Shown: positions 35,358-44,689, counted from the first letter of the stretch. The stretch: DNA of 64,000 nt from JACDBE01 sp963714055 (GCA_963714055.1 OY970227.1:2728001-2792000), one strand, 5' to 3'. The notes: generated by a model not told the origin, from the sequence alone. Translations and numbers: made by a program.

Positions 35358-36685
35358 CCCGGGCGACGCTCCTCAAAGGAGGCTGGGTGCTGTCGCTCGA
35401 CCCGAGGGTGGGCAACCTGGCGGCGGCGGACGTGCTGATCGAAGGTGATCTGGTTACCGAGGTCGGGCCCGGGCTCCGGAGGCGCGACGCCGACGTGGTC
35501 GACGTCGCCGACTGCATCGTCATGCCGGGCTTCGTCGACACGCACCGCCACGCCTGGAAGTCACTGTTTCGCAACGTCGGCGTGTCCGGCCCTGGCGCCG
35601 AACCCGTCGCCACCCCGGACGTGTACGGCCCGCACTACGACGCCGACGACGTCTACGCCGCAACCCTGATCGGGCTGCTGGGCGCGGCCGAGGCGGGTAT
35701 CACCACGGTCGTGGACTGGTCGGACATCCACGTCGACGACCGGTACATCGATGCCGCCCTCCAGGCCCATGCCGACTCCGGACTGCGGACCGTGTTCGTC
35801 TGTGCCTCGCCCCCATGGGCGGGGAGCGACGCAGGGCGTCTCGCCGCCGCGCTGCCGGCCGCAGGCGACCGTGCCGGATCGTCGACCACGGTCGCCCTCG
35901 GCCCCGCCTCCTTGGGCCGGTCGGACCTCGACCGGGTCGCCGCCGACTTCGCCGCCGCCCGTGACCGCGGTCTCCGCATGCACACCCACGCCGGCGTCGA
36001 GGAGGCGGACCGCGGAGTCGTCTCCGAGCTCGGAGGGAGGGGGCTACTCGGCGAGGACGTCACGCTGGTCCACTGCTCCAAAGTCGATGACGGGGACCTG
36101 GCCGCTATCGCCAACTCGGGGACGGCGGTCTCGTTGACCCCGGCGAGCGAGATGACCGGCGGTCTCGGCTCGCCACCGCTGCAGCGGCTGATAGACAAAG
36201 GGATCCGTCCCGGGCTCGGCATCGACTCCGAGGGGATGGCTCCCGGCGACATGTTCGCCCAGATGCGAGCGGTGATCTCACTGCAACATGCCACCTACTT
36301 CGACCAGAAGCTGGCGGGCAGGGCCGGCCTTCCCAACCTGTTGACCACCCGTGAGGTCATCCGCTACGGGACCGTGTACGGCGCCCGGGTGGCCGGCGTG
36401 GGTGACGTGGCCGGGTCCCTCGCCCCGGGCCGGCAGGCCGACGTCGTCGTGCTCCGTGCCGATCGCCCAAACATCTGGCCGATCAACGACCCGGTCGGGG
36501 CAGTGGTGTGGGGCATGGACACCTCGAACGTCGACTGGGTGCTCGCCGGGGGCAAGGTGTTGATGCGACAGGGTGTCCTCGAGGGTGACATCGCCCGGGC
36601 CCGCCAGTCGGCGATCACCTCCCAGCACCGGGTGGCATCCGCCGCCGGCCTCGTCTCCGGGACCGTCGCCGGGGGAGCGGGATGA
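35354..36685 (+). CDS. Amidohydrolase of the TrzA/SsnA/AtzA (COG0402) group
   Basis: A 443-residue cytoplasmic metal-dependent hydrolase or deaminase acting on a cyclic nitrogen compound. A small beta domain at both ends flanks a TIM barrel. Metal ligands are visible: VDTHRHAWKS (HxH, about 61-63), MHTHAGVEE, LVHCSKVDD and GLGIDSEGMAPGDMF (Asp). The C-terminus VLRADRPNIWPINDPVGAVV is typical of the group, which includes guanine, cytosine, 8-oxoguanine and s-triazine hydrolases. The sequence does not fix the substrate. The stop overlaps the permease start (ATGA). First enzyme of the importer operon, and paralogous to the C-terminal half of the fusion protein at its end. Confidence 0.9.
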   Translation: MTRATLLKGGWVLSLDPRVGNLAAADVLIEGDLVTEVGPGLRRRDADVVDVADCIVMPGFVDTHRHAWKSLFRNVGVSGPGAEPVATPDVYGPHYDADDVYAATLIGLLGAAEAGITTVVDWSDIHVDDRYIDAALQAHADSGLRTVFVCASPPWAGSDAGRLAAALPAAGDRAGSSTTVALGPASLGRSDLDRVAADFAAARDRGLRMHTHAGVEEADRGVVSELGGRGLLGEDVTLVHCSKVDDGDLAAIANSGTAVSLTPASEMTGGLGSPPLQRLIDKGIRPGLGIDSEGMAPGDMFAQMRAVISLQHATYFDQKLAGRAGLPNLLTTREVIRYGTVYGARVAGVGDVAGSLAPGRQADVVVLRADRPNIWPINDPVGAVVWGMDTSNVDWVLAGGKVLMRQGVLEGDIARARQSAITSQHRVASAAGLVSGTVAGGAG

Positions 36686-37734
36686 CCGTCCCGGCGGCGA
36701 GAGCCCCCTCGGCGGCGGTCACCCGGTTCGTGGTCGGGTCCCGCTACATGCCGGTCTACGTGGCGTTGGTGGTGTTGGTCATCGTCGCCGCCATCTGGGC
36801 ACCCGCCGCCCTGAGCAGTGTCGCCCTCCGGGCGCTGGCCCCCTACGGGGCACTGCTCGGGATCACCGCCCTCGGGCAGATGCTGGTGGTGATGACCGGG
36901 GGGATCGACCTGAGCGTGCCCGGCACCATGTCCCTGGCGGCGGTGATCATGGTCGGCGTGGGCGCCGGCGCCGACGAGCTGATCCCCGTCGCCGTGCTCA
37001 CCGCGCTCACCGCCGCCGCCATCGTCGGCCTGGTCAACGGGTTGCTCATCGGTGGCCTGAAGCTCAACGCCCTCATCGTGACGCTGGCCGTCGGTCAGCT
37101 GGTGATCGGCGTGGTCAACCGCTACGGGCGGACCTTCCCGGTGCAGCGCCCGGTCCCCCCGGGATGGTCGGAGTGGACGTCGACCCGGATCCTCGGGGTC
37201 AGCCCGGTCTTCTGGATCGGGCTGGCGCTGACCGTGCTGCTCATGGTCGGCTTCCGGTACACCACGACGGGCCGCCGGTTCCAGGCGGTGGGGGCGAACC
37301 CGGTGGCGTCGCACGTGGTCGGAGTCCGGGTCAGCGTGAACCAGATCTCGGCCTACGTGGCGGCCGCCATTCTCTACGCCTCCGCCGGTATGGCGCTGGC
37401 AGGGTTGATCAACACCCCCGGTGTCTCCGTCGGTGGCGAATACCTGCTCGGGCCCATCGCCGCCGTGGTGATCGGCGGCGCCTCGCTGACCGGCGGCCTG
37501 GCCAGCCCGCTCTCCACCTTCGCCGCCGCCTTCTTCCTCACCGGCCTCAACCAGATGATGCTGGTGATGGGACTTCCCACCGCCCTCCAGTTCGTGGTGT
37601 TCGGCCTGGTGATCATCGCGGGCATGCTGGTTTCGGGCGACCGGATCATCAAGACAGTGGAGCGGGTGCTGCGCGAGCGACGAAGACCCAAACACACCGA
37701 TCACGTCCAAACACCTCTCGGCGCCGAGCCGTGA
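36682..37734 (+). CDS. ABC transporter permease (RbsC/BPD_transp_2 type)
   Basis: A 350-residue inner-membrane protein with about 8-10 hydrophobic segments. GQMLVVMTGGIDLSVPGTMSLAA is the characteristic block of ribose-type and related permeases, and GGASLTGGLASPLST is the conserved cytoplasmic coupling segment. It would form one half of a heterodimeric channel with the permease half of the fusion protein. Coupled to the upstream amidohydrolase by ATGA. A 67-base gap with a fresh ribosome-binding site separates it from the binding-protein gene, as often seen before the most abundantly needed component. Confidence 0.92.
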   Translation: MTVPAARAPSAAVTRFVVGSRYMPVYVALVVLVIVAAIWAPAALSSVALRALAPYGALLGITALGQMLVVMTGGIDLSVPGTMSLAAVIMVGVGAGADELIPVAVLTALTAAAIVGLVNGLLIGGLKLNALIVTLAVGQLVIGVVNRYGRTFPVQRPVPPGWSEWTSTRILGVSPVFWIGLALTVLLMVGFRYTTTGRRFQAVGANPVASHVVGVRVSVNQISAYVAAAILYASAGMALAGLINTPGVSVGGEYLLGPIAAVVIGGASLTGGLASPLSTFAAAFFLTGLNQMMLVMGLPTALQFVVFGLVIIAGMLVSGDRIIKTVERVLRERRRPKHTDHVQTPLGAEP

Positions 37735-37801
37735 GGCCTCGAACAAGGAGAATCCGGATCACGAACCGAATGGAAACACAGGCAACGAAACGAGGAGCGA
37801 C

Positions 37802-39193
37802 ATGAGAAGGTCAGTGATGATCATCGGGCTCGTCGCCGCCTTCACGCTGCTGGCGGCGGCGTGCGGCGGGGACGACGACGACACGGGGACGACGGCGGCG
37901 ACCGAGGGCACGGAAGCCCCGGACGGCACCACGGCGGCTCCTGACGGGACCACGGCAGCCCCTGCCGCCACCACCGCCGCCCCGGACGCGGCCGGCGCGC
38001 TCGCCGAGTTCGGCGAGTCGACCGACGCCGACCCGGCCCTGGTCGACAAGGCCCTCGGGCCGGTGGAGCCGTCCGACGAGGCGAGCTGGAACATCGTGCT
38101 GGCGTCGATCGCCCGGGCGGAGCAAGAGCTCGACCAGGCGACCATCGACAAGGCGATGGAGTGTTGGGCGGCCCAGGAGTGCGAGACCGGCACCGGCGGC
38201 GAGCTGGTGATGGGTTACGCCGACGGCGGGGGCAACGACGTCAACGTGTGGCGCTCGGTCAGCCACATGGAGGCTGTCCTCCAGGCGCTCTCCTACCCGG
38301 AGATCGGTGCCATCGTGTCGACGGCGGCCAACTTCGACCCGGACCCGGCGGTGGCGGCCAACGACATCCGCTTCCTGATCAACCGGGGCGTCGACTTCAT
38401 CGTCGGTTACCCGGACCAGGGCGTGGCCATCGCCGATGCCATCCTGGAGGCCGAGGCGGCAGGCATCGAGTACATCCCCTTCTCGGCGGGCTGGGTCGGT
38501 CTGCCCGATCAGGAGGGTGCGCTCGTTCCCGGTGAGGACTATTTGACCGTGGTCGGCGAGGACCTGTGCGCCCTCGGCACGAGTTTCTCCGACACCCTCA
38601 ACACCGGGGTCGGCACCGGGAAGGTGGCGTTGCTCGGCGGCACGCCCAACAACGCCCTGTCCCTGGGCTGGCAGCGTTGCACCATCGACACCATGAGCGG
38701 AGAACTGGAGCTGGTGAACCCGCCGCCGAACGAGAACACCACGACCGGGGACACCAACTGGTACAACCCGATCATCCCCGACGTGTTCCGCGGCCTGCTC
38801 ACCGCCGATCCCGACATCGCCGGCTACGCCTACGAGTACGCCGACGGCATCCTCGCCGGGCTCCAGGCATACGAGGATCTGGGCATCCCCGTCCAGAACC
38901 TGACCCTGGCGCTGCGGACCGACGAGCAGAGCCTGTTCTGCGACTGGGTGGACCGCGCCGAGCCGACCTACCGGATCTACTACTCGGCGGGCGGCAACTT
39001 CCAGTCCCGGATCGGGGTGACCGCGGCGATGCTCGACGAGCAGGGCGCCGACGTCCCCGCCGAGATCGTCGTCCCCCACGTGATGCGTGAGGTGAGCGAG
39101 GCCGACTGCGACCCCAACCGGCCCAACCCGGTGGTGTCCGGGACGTCGCTCGTCCCCGACGAGATCCTGGCGATGATGTTCTCGGAGGGATGA
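37802..39193 (+). CDS. ABC transporter substrate-binding lipoprotein
   Basis: A 463-residue surface lipoprotein (LLAAAC, Cys21). The linker holds a short tandem repeat (PDGTTAAPDGTTAAP). A periplasmic-binding-protein type I fold (RbsB-like) spans about 135-440: VMGYADGGGNDVNVWRSVSH, VDFIVGYPDQGVAIADAILE and GYAYEYADGILAGLQAYEDL follow the family's alternating Rossmann pattern. GAGGAGCGAC lies before the ATG. The ligand is unknown; the neighbouring amidohydrolases suggest a nitrogen heterocycle or nucleobase rather than a sugar. The stop overlaps the ATPase start (ATGA). Confidence 0.9.
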   Translation: MRRSVMIIGLVAAFTLLAAACGGDDDDTGTTAATEGTEAPDGTTAAPDGTTAAPAATTAAPDAAGALAEFGESTDADPALVDKALGPVEPSDEASWNIVLASIARAEQELDQATIDKAMECWAAQECETGTGGELVMGYADGGGNDVNVWRSVSHMEAVLQALSYPEIGAIVSTAANFDPDPAVAANDIRFLINRGVDFIVGYPDQGVAIADAILEAEAAGIEYIPFSAGWVGLPDQEGALVPGEDYLTVVGEDLCALGTSFSDTLNTGVGTGKVALLGGTPNNALSLGWQRCTIDTMSGELELVNPPPNENTTTGDTNWYNPIIPDVFRGLLTADPDIAGYAYEYADGILAGLQAYEDLGIPVQNLTLALRTDEQSLFCDWVDRAEPTYRIYYSAGGNFQSRIGVTAAMLDEQGADVPAEIVVPHVMREVSEADCDPNRPNPVVSGTSLVPDEILAMMFSEG

Positions 39194-40782
39194 CCACGAG
39201 CGGTCCTGTTGGGGGGTCGATCCCCGGGCCGGTCCTCGAACTGGCGGGCGTTTCCCGCCAGTTCGGGGCGGTCCGGGCGCTGACCGACGTCAGCTTCGAT
39301 TGCCGCCCCGGCGAGGTCCATGCCCTCGTCGGTGAGAACGGCTCGGGGAAGTCGACCCTCCTCGGGATCGCCAGCGGGTTCGTCGACACCGATCTGGGCA
39401 CCGTCCGGATCGGGGGCGAGCTGCTTCGTCGGGACTCCCCGGCGATGGCTCGGAAGCTGGGCCTGGCGATGGCCTACCAGGACACGTCGCTGGTCCAACC
39501 CGAGCCGGTGAAGAACAACCTCTTCCTGGCGGCGCCACCCGACCAGCGCCCCTCCTACCGCGGGCGCAAGCGGTGGGCTCGCCGGCTCCTCGCCGAGTTC
39601 GACCTCGATCTCGAGCTGTTCCCCGACGCACCCGCCGGGGCGCTCACGCTGTCCGAACGACAGCTCTTCGAGGTGGCCAAGGCGCTGGTCACCAACCCGA
39701 AGGTCCTGCTCCTCGATGAGCCGACCACCGCGCTGGGACCGGACGAGGTGGAGGCGCTGCACCGCACTGTCGTCGCCTGCCGGAACCGGGGCGTCGGGGT
39801 TGTGTACGTCAGCCACCGCCTCCCCGAGGTGCTCGAGATCGCCGACCGGATCACCGTGCTCAGGGACGGTCGCAACCGGGGCACCTTCGAGGCGCGGGCC
39901 ACCACCGAGTCGGAGCTGGTCGAGCTGATCGTGGGCCGGCCCTTCGAGGCGGCGTTCCCGTCGCCTGCGCCCGCCGCCGCCGAGAAGCGCCAGGTGCTCG
40001 TGGTGGACGGGCTCCAGGGCCAGTCGTTCGGCCCGGTCAGCTTCACCCTCGACGCCGGGGAGATCGTCGGCATAGCCGGCGCCGAGGGCAACGGGCAGCC
40101 CCAGCTGTTCGACTGCCTCGCCGGCAGGGTGCCCCCGAAGGCGGGGCGGGTCGTCTGCGACGGCAAGGAGCTGTCGCTGATCTCCACGCATGAGGCGGTG
40201 AACGCCGGGATCATGCTCCTGCCCGGCGACCGCAAGCGGGAGGCGTTGATGCCGGTCCTGGGCGTCAGGGTCAACGCCACCATCCAGTCGCTGCAACGGT
40301 TCAGTGTCTTCGGCTTCCTCCGTCGAGGCGCCGAGGGCAAGGCCACCTCCGCGCTCGTCGACGAGCTCGAGATCCGCACCCCGTCTTTGGAGCAGCCGGT
40401 CGAGTTCCTGTCCGGCGGGAACCAGCAGAAGGTCTCGGTTTCCCGGTCGTTCCTCAGGGAGCCGTCGGTGATCCTGGCCTACGAGCCCACCCAGGGGGTC
40501 GACGTCGGTTCCCGCTTCGACATCTACCAGGCGCTCCGCTCCCGGACCGACGGCGGCGCCGCCATGCTGGTGAAGTCCTCCGACCCGATCGAGCTCTCCG
40601 GCCTCTGCGATCGGGTGCTGGTGATGTCCCGGGGCGCCATCGTCGAGGAGATCCCCGGCGACGAGCTCGACGAGCAGCGGATCACCGAGGCGATCGTGCG
40701 GGGCCCCGGCCTGTCCCGCTCCGGACGGTCGGCGTTGGGCGTGGCCATGCCCAAGGCGCCGTCGTCGCGGACGTCGTCGTGA
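39190..40782 (+). CDS. ABC transporter double ATP-binding protein (RbsA type)
   Basis: 530 residues with two nucleotide-binding domains. The first has Walker A GENGSGKST, signature LSERQ and Walker B LLLDEPTTAL. The second has a degenerate Walker A (GAEGNGQPQ, without the usual GKS/T), signature SGGNQQK, and AYEPTQGVD, where Ala-Tyr-Glu replaces Leu-Asp-Glu. Degeneracy in the second half is common in this family, leaving one fully active ATP site. It powers the two permeases of this operon. The TGA stop overlaps the GTG start of the fusion gene (GTGA). Confidence 0.93.
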   Translation: MTTSGPVGGSIPGPVLELAGVSRQFGAVRALTDVSFDCRPGEVHALVGENGSGKSTLLGIASGFVDTDLGTVRIGGELLRRDSPAMARKLGLAMAYQDTSLVQPEPVKNNLFLAAPPDQRPSYRGRKRWARRLLAEFDLDLELFPDAPAGALTLSERQLFEVAKALVTNPKVLLLDEPTTALGPDEVEALHRTVVACRNRGVGVVYVSHRLPEVLEIADRITVLRDGRNRGTFEARATTESELVELIVGRPFEAAFPSPAPAAAEKRQVLVVDGLQGQSFGPVSFTLDAGEIVGIAGAEGNGQPQLFDCLAGRVPPKAGRVVCDGKELSLISTHEAVNAGIMLLPGDRKREALMPVLGVRVNATIQSLQRFSVFGFLRRGAEGKATSALVDELEIRTPSLEQPVEFLSGGNQQKVSVSRSFLREPSVILAYEPTQGVDVGSRFDIYQALRSRTDGGAAMLVKSSDPIELSGLCDRVLVMSRGAIVEEIPGDELDEQRITEAIVRGPGLSRSGRSALGVAMPKAPSSRTSS

Positions 40783-43232
40783 CCACACGGGTCGAGCGCG
40801 CCCGGCAGCTGGCCCGCAAAGGGGTGCGCGAGGCCAGGGACAAGAACCGGTGGCGCAGGATCGTCAGGGTGCGGCTGTGGATGCCGGTGGTGCTCCAGGT
40901 CCTGTTGGTCGTCGGCCTCGCCTGGTACACCGAGTCCCGCTTCCCGGGGTTCATCAGCGCCACCAACGTGACCCAGATCCTGATCCTGGCGCTACCGCTG
41001 ATCGTCGCCTCATTCGCCCAGACCCATGCGCTCCTCGTCGGGTACATCGACCTCTCGGTGGGGGCCATGATCAGCCTCGGGGTGGTGGTCGCCTCCTTCC
41101 TCATCGGCGCCGAGGCGACCCTGGTCGAGATCGGGCTCGGCATCGGGGCGATCTTCCTGTGCGCCGTGGCCCTCGGCCTGGTGAACGCCGGCCTCATCAG
41201 GGGGGCGAAGATCCCGTCGATCATCGCCACGCTGGCGACGCTGAGCATCCTCGACGGGATATCGCTCACGCTGCGCCCGAGCGCCCAGGGGGTCATCAGC
41301 GGGGACATGGTCGCCTGGCTCACCGCCAGCCTCGGCCCGATCCCTATCGCATTCCTGGTGGTCGTGGCGGGTGCCGGGCTGCTCGATGTCTGGCTGCATG
41401 CCTCAGGGTCCGGGCTGCAGGTGCGGGCGGTGGGGTTCGACGAGCGGTCGGCGAAGCGGAGTGGGATCTCCACCAATTGGGTCCGGGTGAGGGCTCTCGT
41501 CCTCTGCTCGGTATTCGCCGCCGCCGCCTCGTTCCTGGTCATGGCCCGGTCGCCGATCGGCAACGCCCAGATCGGGTCGACGTTCGCCTTGAGCAGCATC
41601 ACCGCCGCCGTGCTGGGTGGGGCGTCGCTGGCCGGGGGAAGGGCGACCTTCCTGGGCGGGTTGGTGGCGGCGATCCTCCTCGCCCTGATCCTCACCGTCC
41701 TTCCCTACCTGGGGCTGTCGAACAGCGACGGGCTGATGATCATCGGCATCCTGGTCCTGGTGGGGATCATCCTGTTCCAGTTCGGGGACCTCAAGGAGCT
41801 GGTGAAGCGGAACTACAAGCGGGCGCGGCGCCTCATGGTCGGGAGCAGGCTGGCGCCGGTCGCCGAGCTGCCCGCGTTCTACCCGGCCGGCACCGAGTTC
41901 GCCGTGTCGCCGACGGGGAGGAAGCTGGTCCGCGGTGGGACCGTGCTCAGCCTCGACACCGACGTAGGCGACTTCGCCGTCGGCGACGTCTTGATCGAGG
42001 GGGACGAGATCGTCGCCGTCGGCCCCGGCCTGGAAGCCGCCGGCGCCGAGGAGATCGACGCCTCGGGAATGATCGTCATGCCCGGCTTCGTGGACAGCCA
42101 CCGTCACATCTGGGAGGGGCTGCTCCGCAACATCGGGACCGACGTCCCCCTCGAGGGCAGGACCAGCTACATCTCGTTCGTGCTCCACAGGCTGGCGCCG
42201 GCATTCCGCCCGGAGGATGCCTACGTGGGCAACCTGGTCTCCGCCCTCGGCGCCATCGACGCCGGGATCACCACCCTGCTCGACTGGTCGCACATCCAGG
42301 GGTCGCCGGCCCACACCGACGCCGTCATCCAGGCCTTGGAGGACTCGGGGCTGCGAGGGGTGTTCGCCTACGGGTTCCCGTGGTGGGGCAAGTGGGAGGA
42401 GCGGCAGCCCAGCTGGTTCGTCCGCGCCGCCACCGAGCACTTCTCCACCAAGGACCAGATGCTCACCCTCGCCCTGGCGGCGCCCGGCCCCGAGTTCACC
42501 GACTTCGAGGTGTCACGGGACCACTGGAAGCTGGCTCGGGAGACCGAGGCCCGGATCACCACGCACGTCGGGGTGGGGAGCTACGGCCAGGACGCCAAGG
42601 TCCAGCGGTTCGGGGAAGCCGGTCTGCTCGGCCCGGACACCACCTACATCCACTGCACCACGCTCAACGACGTCGAGATCCAGATGATCGTGGACACCGG
42701 GGGGACGGTGTCGCTCGCCTCCCCCGTGGAGATGATGATGGGCCACGGGATGCCGCCTATTCAGAAGTTCCTCGACCGCGGATTGAAGCCCAGCCTCAGC
42801 GTCGACGTTGAGACCAACGTCCCTGGCGACATGTTCAACCAGATGAGGTCGGTCCTGGCGCTGCAGCGGGCGATGGCCTGGGCGGAAGAGAAGGTCCCGG
42901 TGTCGGCCCGCGAGGTGCTCGCCTACGCCACCGTCGAGGGGGCGAGGGCCAACGGCCTCGACGGCAAGGTGGGGACGCTGACCCCGGGAAAGAAGGCGGA
43001 TCTGATCCTGCTCCGCACCGACCGGATCAACGTCACCCCGCTCAACGACCCGGCCACCGCGGTGGTGGCAGGTATGGACACCGGGAACGTCGACACCGTG
43101 CTCATCGCCGGTCGGGTCATGAAGCGCAACGGTGAGCTGCTCCACGTCGACTGGCCGGCGGTGAGCAGGATGGCCGCCGAGTCCCGCGACCACGTCATCG
43201 AGAAGTCCGGCTTCAAGCTGCCCAAGCTGTAG
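40779..43232 (+). CDS. Fused ABC permease (N-terminal) and COG0402 amidohydrolase (C-terminal)
   Basis: An 817-residue single open frame. Residues 1-345 are an RbsC-type permease: an Arg-rich start, 8-10 hydrophobic segments, HALLVGYIDLSVGAMISLG and GGASLAGGRATFLGG. A linker of about 40 residues (KRNYKRARRLMVG, then Pro-rich) leads to a complete amidohydrolase (about 385-817) with VDSHRHIWEG near 438, ITTHVGVG, YIHCTTLND and LSVDVETNVPGDMF, so all metal ligands are kept. The linker is positively charged after the last helix, which puts the enzyme in the cytoplasm at the exit of the channel. No internal start has a strong ribosome-binding site. A missed stop through a sequence error is the main alternative. 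Confidence 0.85.
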   Translation: MTTRVERARQLARKGVREARDKNRWRRIVRVRLWMPVVLQVLLVVGLAWYTESRFPGFISATNVTQILILALPLIVASFAQTHALLVGYIDLSVGAMISLGVVVASFLIGAEATLVEIGLGIGAIFLCAVALGLVNAGLIRGAKIPSIIATLATLSILDGISLTLRPSAQGVISGDMVAWLTASLGPIPIAFLVVVAGAGLLDVWLHASGSGLQVRAVGFDERSAKRSGISTNWVRVRALVLCSVFAAAASFLVMARSPIGNAQIGSTFALSSITAAVLGGASLAGGRATFLGGLVAAILLALILTVLPYLGLSNSDGLMIIGILVLVGIILFQFGDLKELVKRNYKRARRLMVGSRLAPVAELPAFYPAGTEFAVSPTGRKLVRGGTVLSLDTDVGDFAVGDVLIEGDEIVAVGPGLEAAGAEEIDASGMIVMPGFVDSHRHIWEGLLRNIGTDVPLEGRTSYISFVLHRLAPAFRPEDAYVGNLVSALGAIDAGITTLLDWSHIQGSPAHTDAVIQALEDSGLRGVFAYGFPWWGKWEERQPSWFVRAATEHFSTKDQMLTLALAAPGPEFTDFEVSRDHWKLARETEARITTHVGVGSYGQDAKVQRFGEAGLLGPDTTYIHCTTLNDVEIQMIVDTGGTVSLASPVEMMMGHGMPPIQKFLDRGLKPSLSVDVETNVPGDMFNQMRSVLALQRAMAWAEEKVPVSAREVLAYATVEGARANGLDGKVGTLTPGKKADLILLRTDRINVTPLNDPATAVVAGMDTGNVDTVLIAGRVMKRNGELLHVDWPAVSRMAAESRDHVIEKSGFKLPKL

Positions 43233-43259
43233 GACAGGCCCAGAGCACTGGCACGGCCC

Positions 43260-43353
43260 GCGATGGGGTTGGGGCCCCATCTGCGGGAGGAGGCGAGCGC
43301 AGCTCGCCGGGAGTTTCCAGCCGCGATGGGGTAGGGCCCCATCTGCGGAGGAG
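43260..43353 (+). repeat. Two direct copies of a GATGGGG/CCCCATC hairpin repeat
   Basis: Copy one (43260-43292) and copy two (43323-43353) share GCGATGGGGT, a G-rich loop and GGCCCCATCTGCGG, followed by GAGGAGG. Each folds into a 7-bp GATGGGG/CCCCATC hairpin. Copy one is followed by a second hairpin, GGCGAGC-GCA-GCTCGCC (43292-43308). The repeats begin 28 bases after the fusion-gene stop and could terminate the operon. A third copy lies inverted at 47092-47130. Confidence 0.7.
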
Positions 43354-43371
43354 GGCGTTTCTGCTGGGGAT

Positions 43372-43760
43372 GTGTCCCGGGTGTCCTTGGGGGTCGGAAT
43401 CGGCCGGTACAGCGACGCGGCGTTCTCAGATCCTGGTGCGGTGGGTGAAGTGCGGCCGTGGCGGATCTGTTGGCGGCCCGTGGGTTCACGGTCAAGGATG
43501 TCGAGGATGTGACGGATTCCCGAGCGGAGCAGGAGCTGATCAACGCCCTGCCGCAGGGTGGCCTCGTGGGTGGTGCGTTGGTCGTGTTGTGGGCCGGACA
43601 CGGGGAACGTACGCCGACCGGCGACCTGCGACTGATCACGAAGGACGCCAAGCCGCAGGTGGCGGCGACGCGAACCGCGCGTCAGGCGGCGGATCTGGCG
43701 ACGCGGACGCGTCGTTGTCCGGCCCGCAAGGAGTGCCAGCACGCCCGGGAGTCGACCTGA
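43372..43760 (+). pseudogene. Remnant of a caspase-like (peptidase C14) protein
   Basis: GTG at 43372 opens VSRVSLGVGIGRYSDAAF and continues GAVGEVR. After one missing base near 43454 the frame becomes AVADLLAARGFTVKDVEDVT, then LVVLWAGHGERTPTGDLRLI. This is the N-terminal half of a caspase p20 fold, and AGHG carries the catalytic His. The expected DTCFSG block with the catalytic Cys is absent: the frame degenerates into TRTRRCPARKECQ and stops. It therefore looks like a truncated, decayed gene. Intact relatives occur in actinobacterial conflict and programmed-death modules. Confidence 0.65.
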
Positions 43761-43826
43761 CTGCACCCTGGGAACCAACCGTCGGATCGGGGACGATCAG
43801 GATGTCCCCGCACAGGAGGTCCTGCA

Positions 43827-44663
43827 GTGTCCAGATCCCGATTCATCGCTGCAGCGGTGGCGGTCGTGCTGCTCGCCGCCTGCGGCTCGGACGACGACTC
43901 GTCGAACGATGGCCCGGAAAGGACCACGACCACCTCACCAGACACGACGACCACCATCTCCGCCGCGGCCGAGGCCGAGTCGCAGATGGTCGACATCGGG
44001 GGAGGCAAACAGCTGTTCGTCGAGTGTCGCGGCGATGGCTCGCCAACGATCCTGCTCGAGGCCGGCGACGAGTCGGGCCACGGGGACTGGCAGGCGGTCG
44101 TCGCCGATCTCGGCGCCGAGACTCGCACCTGCGCCTACGACCGCCTGGGCACGGGCGAGAGCAGCCCCGCCGAGGGCTGCCGGGGGATCGACGAGATCAT
44201 CGGTGACCTCGAGGCGCTGCTGGAGGCGGCGTCGATCGAGGGCCCGTACGTCTTCGTGGGCGCCTCCGGCGGGGGCTACCTCGCCGCGGAGATGGCCACG
44301 CGGCACCCGGACGACACCGCGGGCCTCGTGCTCGTCGAGACGCCCCAGGCCATTGTGGACATCCCGCCGGACGTCGCGCCTCTGCTGCCGTGCGACGCCC
44401 CGACCAACATCGAGCGCCGCGACTACGTCGCCGTCGAGCACGCCGTGTGGGACGACAAGGCGGAGATCGGCGAGTTCCCGGTGGTGGTCATCAGCGACGA
44501 CAGCGAGGACCCCACCAACGTCGAGGCCCAGCAGGGTTGGCTCGTGCTCAGCCCGAACGCCGATCAGGTCGTCGTCGACAGCGGCCACGACGTCCCGATC
44601 AACGAGCCCGACCTGGTCGTCGAAGAGATTCTTCAGGTCCTCGACACCGCCAGAGCCGGCTGA
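43827..44663 (+). CDS. Alpha/beta-hydrolase lipoprotein
   Basis: 278 residues. Lipobox LLAAC (Cys19) and a Thr/Ser linker precede an alpha/beta-hydrolase fold: oxyanion region LLEAGDESGHGDW, nucleophile elbow GASGGG (GxSxG), and the C-terminal His in DSGHDVPINEP. It is an extracytoplasmic esterase, lipase or peptidase-like enzyme of unknown substrate. AGGAGGT sits before the GTG start. It stands alone between gene remnants. Confidence 0.87.
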   Translation: MSRSRFIAAAVAVVLLAACGSDDDSSNDGPERTTTTSPDTTTTISAAAEAESQMVDIGGGKQLFVECRGDGSPTILLEAGDESGHGDWQAVVADLGAETRTCAYDRLGTGESSPAEGCRGIDEIIGDLEALLEAASIEGPYVFVGASGGGYLAAEMATRHPDDTAGLVLVETPQAIVDIPPDVAPLLPCDAPTNIERRDYVAVEHAVWDDKAEIGEFPVVVISDDSEDPTNVEAQQGWLVLSPNADQVVVDSGHDVPINEPDLVVEEILQVLDTARAG

Positions 44664-44689
44664 CGCCCCGCAGTCAGTCGGCGGTCGTC

